This document shows, piece after piece, positions 61,128 through 64,000 of a DNA stretch of 64,000 nt (positions are counted from its first letter, which is position 1; each line of letters begins with the position of its first letter). This stretch comes from Lentzea sp. NBRC 105346 (GTDB lineage Bacteria; Actinomycetota; Actinomycetes; Mycobacteriales; Pseudonocardiaceae), in the NCBI RefSeq assembly GCF_030269605.1, contig NZ_BSTQ01000006.1, positions 124,001 through 188,000 of the forward strand, given 5' to 3'. A program made the position numbers and the translations under genes. The notes beneath the pieces were generated by a model. The model was given only the letters and a program-made list of their open reading frames with translations, had not been told where the DNA came from and ran no database searches.

Positions 61128-61784
61128 ATGCTCAGCACCCCGGTTCTCTTGTCGGAAGAGGCTTTCGACGTGCTGTGGCACCACGGCGACCTCGGCGAGC
61201 ACCACACGGTCCTGCACGTGCCGCCCGCCGGCCTGACCGCGCGTGAGGTCGAACAGGCGTTGTACCGCGAGGGCGTCCCGGTCGACGACACGCTGGACGC
61301 GTTGCGCGTCCTGGCCTGCGCGGACGTCGAATGCTTCGGCTGGATCGCCACGAACCGCGACGACACGTTCCCCGTCGTCGCCGCCTCGGCCGGGCGCCAC
61401 GGCGTCTTCGCGTTGCGCGACAACGGCTATCTACGACTTCAGTCACTGTACAGCGCCCCGGCGGACGCTCTCGTCGCGCATCTGCCCGAGGTGCCACCGG
61501 CCCGCGGCGCCTCGATCAACGCCCGCGCCGACGAGGCCTGGGGCTCCCGGCCGCTCCGCGACCTGATGCGGCTCCCGCGCACCGGCATGGCGAAACTCTT
61601 CGCCGCCCGCCGTGACCGCTTCGGCCGCCGGCACCGCGCCGAATCCTTCCTGACCACGATCGACTGCCCTGACGGGCGGTGGCTCGTCGTGCGCTACACC
61701 GACGATCGGCGGCAGAGCTGGGTCCATGCCACCCCGGCGAGCCGCTCGCTCATCGCCACCTGGCTCACCCGCCTCACCGCCTGA
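61128..61784 (+). CDS. EspG-family ESX secretion-associated protein
   Basis: The 218-residue protein (LLSEEAFDVLWHHGDLGEHHTVLHVPPAGLTAREV...GVFALRDNGYLRLQSLYSAPADALVAHLPEVPPARGASIN...RRHRAESFLTTIDCPDGRWLVVRYTDDRRQSWVHATPASR) follows the EspG pattern well. It starts two bases after the PPE-like gene, consistent with a chaperone-client operon. Confidence 0.8.
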   Translation: MLSTPVLLSEEAFDVLWHHGDLGEHHTVLHVPPAGLTAREVEQALYREGVPVDDTLDALRVLACADVECFGWIATNRDDTFPVVAASAGRHGVFALRDNGYLRLQSLYSAPADALVAHLPEVPPARGASINARADEAWGSRPLRDLMRLPRTGMAKLFAARRDRFGRRHRAESFLTTIDCPDGRWLVVRYTDDRRQSWVHATPASRSLIATWLTRLTA

Positions 61785-61792
61785 GCCGAGAG

Positions 61793-61826
61793 CGGCCATC
61801 GGTCCGGTCGATCGGACCGATGGCCG
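61793..61826. terminator. Bidirectional hairpin terminator
   Basis: CGGCCATCGGTCCG (61793-61806) pairs exactly with 61813-61826 around a six-base loop, flanked by GAGAG and TCTCTC that extend it. It lies precisely between the convergent EspG and MFS transporter genes. Confidence 0.8.
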
Positions 61827-61838
61827 TCTCTCTCGTGA

Positions 61839-63236
61839 TCAGCTGCCCGGCTCCGGCGCGTCCGGGATGGCCAACGCGCAGCCGGCTCCCACCAGCGTGA
61901 GCGCCGCGGCGACGAAGAACGCCAGGTGGTAGGCGGCGAGGTTCGGTTGCCCCGCAGCGGTTACGGTGCCCACGGCGGCGAGCACGCTGCCGAGTAAGGC
62001 GACACCGACCGCGGCGCCGACCTGGCCGCTCGTGCTGAACAGCGCGGACGCCACCCCGGTCTTCGGCGGCGGGAGCGTGGCGAACGCGGCGGCTCGGGTC
62101 ACGCTGAGCACGTTGCCCATGCCGAGTCCCAGATAGAACATGATCAACCTCGTCAGCCAGGGATCGGTGTCCTGGCCGATCAACCCCAGCAGGGCCATCC
62201 CCACCGCGATGTTGACCAGTGCCAGGGCCAGGTGCCGGCGCGGGCCGGCGGCCCGGTGCACACGCATCGCCAGCTGCGTGCCGACCATCACGCCGATCGC
62301 CTCCGGGAACGCGGCCAGGCCGGTGGTCAGCGCGGACGCGCCGATGGCGTTCTGGTACAGCAGCGGGAACACGAACAGGGCGCCCAGGAAGGTCGCGGTC
62401 GACAGCACCGTCACGACGTTGACGGTGCGGAACATCCGGTCGGCGAACAGTCTTAGGTCCAGCATCGGGGTTGGAGTTCGCAGCTCCACGACCACGAGCA
62501 GCACCAGCAACGCGATTCCCGCCAGCCCGCTCGCCACGATCACCGGCGAGGTCCAGCCGAGCGTGGCGCCCTCGGTCAGCGCGAACATCAACAGGCCCGA
62601 CCCACCGCAGGACAACAGGAATCCGGCGATGTCGAACCGGTCGGCCGAGGATTCCCGTTGTTCGGTCAGCAGGAACAGACCGAACAACAGGGCGCAGATC
62701 CCGATCGGGACGTTGACGTAGAACACGAACCGCCAGGACAGCTTGTCCACCAGCAAACCGCCGAGCACCGGGCCGAGCGCCGGTGCCACCGCGGTCGGCG
62801 CGACCATGATCTGCGAGACCCGCATTCGTTGGTCTGGCGGGAAAACGTGGAACATCATCGCCATCGCGACCGGACCGAGCATTCCGCCGCCGAGCCCCTG
62901 CAGGATGCGGAACACGGTCAGCTCGACCAGGTTGTCCGCCAAGCCGCACAGCGCGGAGGCGATCGTGAACGCGGCCAGCGCCGACAGCAGGACCCGCTTG
63001 CGGCCGAAGCGGTCGCCGAACCAGCCGCTTGCCGGGATGACCATCGCCATGCTGACCAGGTAGCCGACGACCGCACTCCGGGCGTCCACCGGCGAGACGC
63101 CCAGATCCTCGCTGATCTTGGGCAGGGCGACGTTGACGATGGTCGCGTCGAGGATGCTCACGAACATCGACGCCACGAAAACCGTGGACATGACGACTGT
63201 CGGCCGCAGCAGCGGCTTCTTCAGGTCGGTGAGCAT
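61839..63236 (-). CDS. MFS drug exporter, DHA2 (EmrB/QacA) family
   Basis: The 465-residue protein has many predicted membrane helices and the DHA2 motifs: MFVSILDATIVNVALPKISEDLGVS (motif D1), GWFGDRFGRKRVLLSALAAF (motif A) and VAPALGPVLGGLLVDKLSWRFVFYVNVPIG (motif C). ATG 63236 is one base from the glycosyltransferase stop, so the two genes form an operon. It probably exports a glycosylated natural product or provides resistance to it. Confidence 0.88.
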   Translation of the reverse strand: MLTDLKKPLLRPTVVMSTVFVASMFVSILDATIVNVALPKISEDLGVSPVDARSAVVGYLVSMAMVIPASGWFGDRFGRKRVLLSALAAFTIASALCGLADNLVELTVFRILQGLGGGMLGPVAMAMMFHVFPPDQRMRVSQIMVAPTAVAPALGPVLGGLLVDKLSWRFVFYVNVPIGICALLFGLFLLTEQRESSADRFDIAGFLLSCGGSGLLMFALTEGATLGWTSPVIVASGLAGIALLVLLVVVELRTPTPMLDLRLFADRMFRTVNVVTVLSTATFLGALFVFPLLYQNAIGASALTTGLAAFPEAIGVMVGTQLAMRVHRAAGPRRHLALALVNIAVGMALLGLIGQDTDPWLTRLIMFYLGLGMGNVLSVTRAAAFATLPPPKTGVASALFSTSGQVGAAVGVALLGSVLAAVGTVTAAGQPNLAAYHLAFFVAAALTLVGAGCALAIPDAPEPGS

Positions 63237-63237
63237 G

Positions 63238-64000
63238 TCAGGAGGCCGCCAGTTCGACCAGGCGAGGCACCAGCGAGGCCGGCGTCGGCATGCCGTGCAT
63301 CTCGTCGCGCACCTCGGCGGCGACGGCACGCGGCTTGTCCGACCGCAGCAACCAGTCGATCATCTCTTCATCCACATCGGACGGTGTGATCGAGACGCCG
63401 ATTCCCCGATCGTGCACGGCGTCGGCGTTGGCGAAGCGGTCGGCGCCGTCCGGCAGCACGAGTTGCGGTAGCCCGGCGTCGATCGCGGTCAGCGTGGTGC
63501 CGGCGCCACCGTGGTGGATGACGGCCGAGCAGGTGCGCAACAGGCTGTTCAGCGGCATCCACGGCAGCGCGATGACGTTGTCCGGCAGGTCACCGATGTC
63601 CGTTGACCCCACCGCGAGCACGAACTCCGCGTCCACATCGGCGGCCACGTCGATGATCCTGCGTACCGTCGCGAATCCGTTCATCGTCGGCGAGACCGTC
63701 CCCAGCGTGACGGCCACCCGTGGCCGGCTCGACGGTCGCCGCAGCAGGTCCGGCAGTACGATCCCGCCGTTGTAAGGGATGTAGCGGGTCGACCAGCCCT
63801 CCGGTTCGCCGCCGAGCATGCTGGGGGGCGCGACGTCGATCTTGGCCGGCGACGCCGATCCGGTGACCCCGTGCCGCTGGTAGGCCTCGGCGAGGTGTTC
63901 GCGCATCAACTCGTTGACGCCGGCGGTCCGCGCGAAGCCGAATCCCTGCTGCACAGCGGGAATCCCGAGTTTGGCGGCAGCGAGCGGGCCCGCACCCTGC
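63238..64000 (-). CDS. UGT/MGT-type glycosyltransferase, 5' end beyond window
   Basis: The C-terminal 253 residues are present and the frame is open to the right edge. It has the GT1 donor-binding signature: SRPRVAVTLGTVSPTMNG, VIALPWMPLNSLLRTCSAVIHHGGAGTTLTAIDAGLPQLVLPDGADRFANA. HHGGAGTT with the following VLP..AD.F is typical of macrolide- or polyketide-modifying and calicheamicin-type glycosyltransferases. Together with the exporter it marks the edge of a natural-product or resistance locus. Confidence 0.85.
   Translation of the reverse strand, partial: QGAGPLAAAKLGIPAVQQGFGFARTAGVNELMREHLAEAYQRHGVTGSASPAKIDVAPPSMLGGEPEGWSTRYIPYNGGIVLPDLLRRPSSRPRVAVTLGTVSPTMNGFATVRRIIDVAADVDAEFVLAVGSTDIGDLPDNVIALPWMPLNSLLRTCSAVIHHGGAGTTLTAIDAGLPQLVLPDGADRFANADAVHDRGIGVSITPSDVDEEMIDWLLRSDKPRAVAAEVRDEMHGMPTPASLVPRLVELAAS

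Overview
The window is high-GC DNA with GTG/TTG starts, GGAGG-type ribosome binding sites and many 1-4 base ATGA/GTGA overlaps. The gene families (XRE/DUF5753 with DUF397, DUF2637, EspG and WXG100 type VII secretion partners, BTAD regulators, FxLD lanthipeptides) point to a filamentous actinomycete, most likely Pseudonocardiaceae (Lentzea/Saccharothrix/Kibdelosporangium-like). That assignment is inferred from gene content. No rRNA, tRNA, CRISPR array, insertion sequence, integrase or replication origin was recognised.

Layout. 0-1.4 kb: a PIN-like protein cut by the left edge, a decayed LysR-like fragment, and an HxlR regulator. 1.8-14.5 kb: a complete Tad/Flp-type pilus locus on the minus strand (lipoprotein, secreted protein, SAF/CpaB, CpaE, CpaF, TadB, TadC, Flp-like pilin, three TadE/TadG-like minor pilins, a small coiled-coil protein, and a LysM-BTAD membrane regulator). 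Its prepilin peptidase lies divergently at 13.9 kb. 14.7-26.5 kb: a run of small regulators, including a zinc-finger sigma factor, two related proteins with the same cysteine-rich tail, an XRE/DUF5753 plus DUF397 pair, an XRE-TPR protein, a HAD hydrolase and a frameshifted XRE/DUF5753 gene.

25.4-35.5 kb: an FxLD-family class I lanthipeptide cluster, consisting of small coupled ORFs, an isoaspartyl-methyltransferase-like FxLD enzyme, a 66-residue precursor, a perfect 46-bp palindrome, a full-length LanB, LanC, a stand-alone SpaB_C-type protein and a helical protein. 35.6-51.8 kb: a defence/mobile-like island. It holds a HEPN-RES toxin candidate, a CHC2 zinc-finger protein, a divergent trio of zinc-ribbon proteins (unknown 606-aa protein; Ski2-like DExH helicase; a DnaB-like protein without a Walker A), a DUF2637 protein, a double-HTH protein and an Mrr-like endonuclease.

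51.9-61.8 kb: type VII secretion accessory and effector-like genes (two WXG100/EspG sets, an alpha/beta hydrolase, a lipoprotein, a YbaB-like protein with an in-frame TAG), a Ser/Thr kinase with an FHA protein, and a secreted PL7 alginate lyase. No ESX core (EccC etc.) is present. 61.8-64 kb: an MFS exporter and the 3' part of a UGT-type glycosyltransferase that runs off the right edge, separated from the EspG gene by a strong bidirectional hairpin terminator.

The strongest candidates for something undescribed are the divergent zinc-ribbon helicase / dead-DnaB trio (40.3-47.8 kb) and the paired cysteine-tail regulators (17.5-18.6 kb). The lanthipeptide cluster is of a known type, but its precursor appears distinctive.
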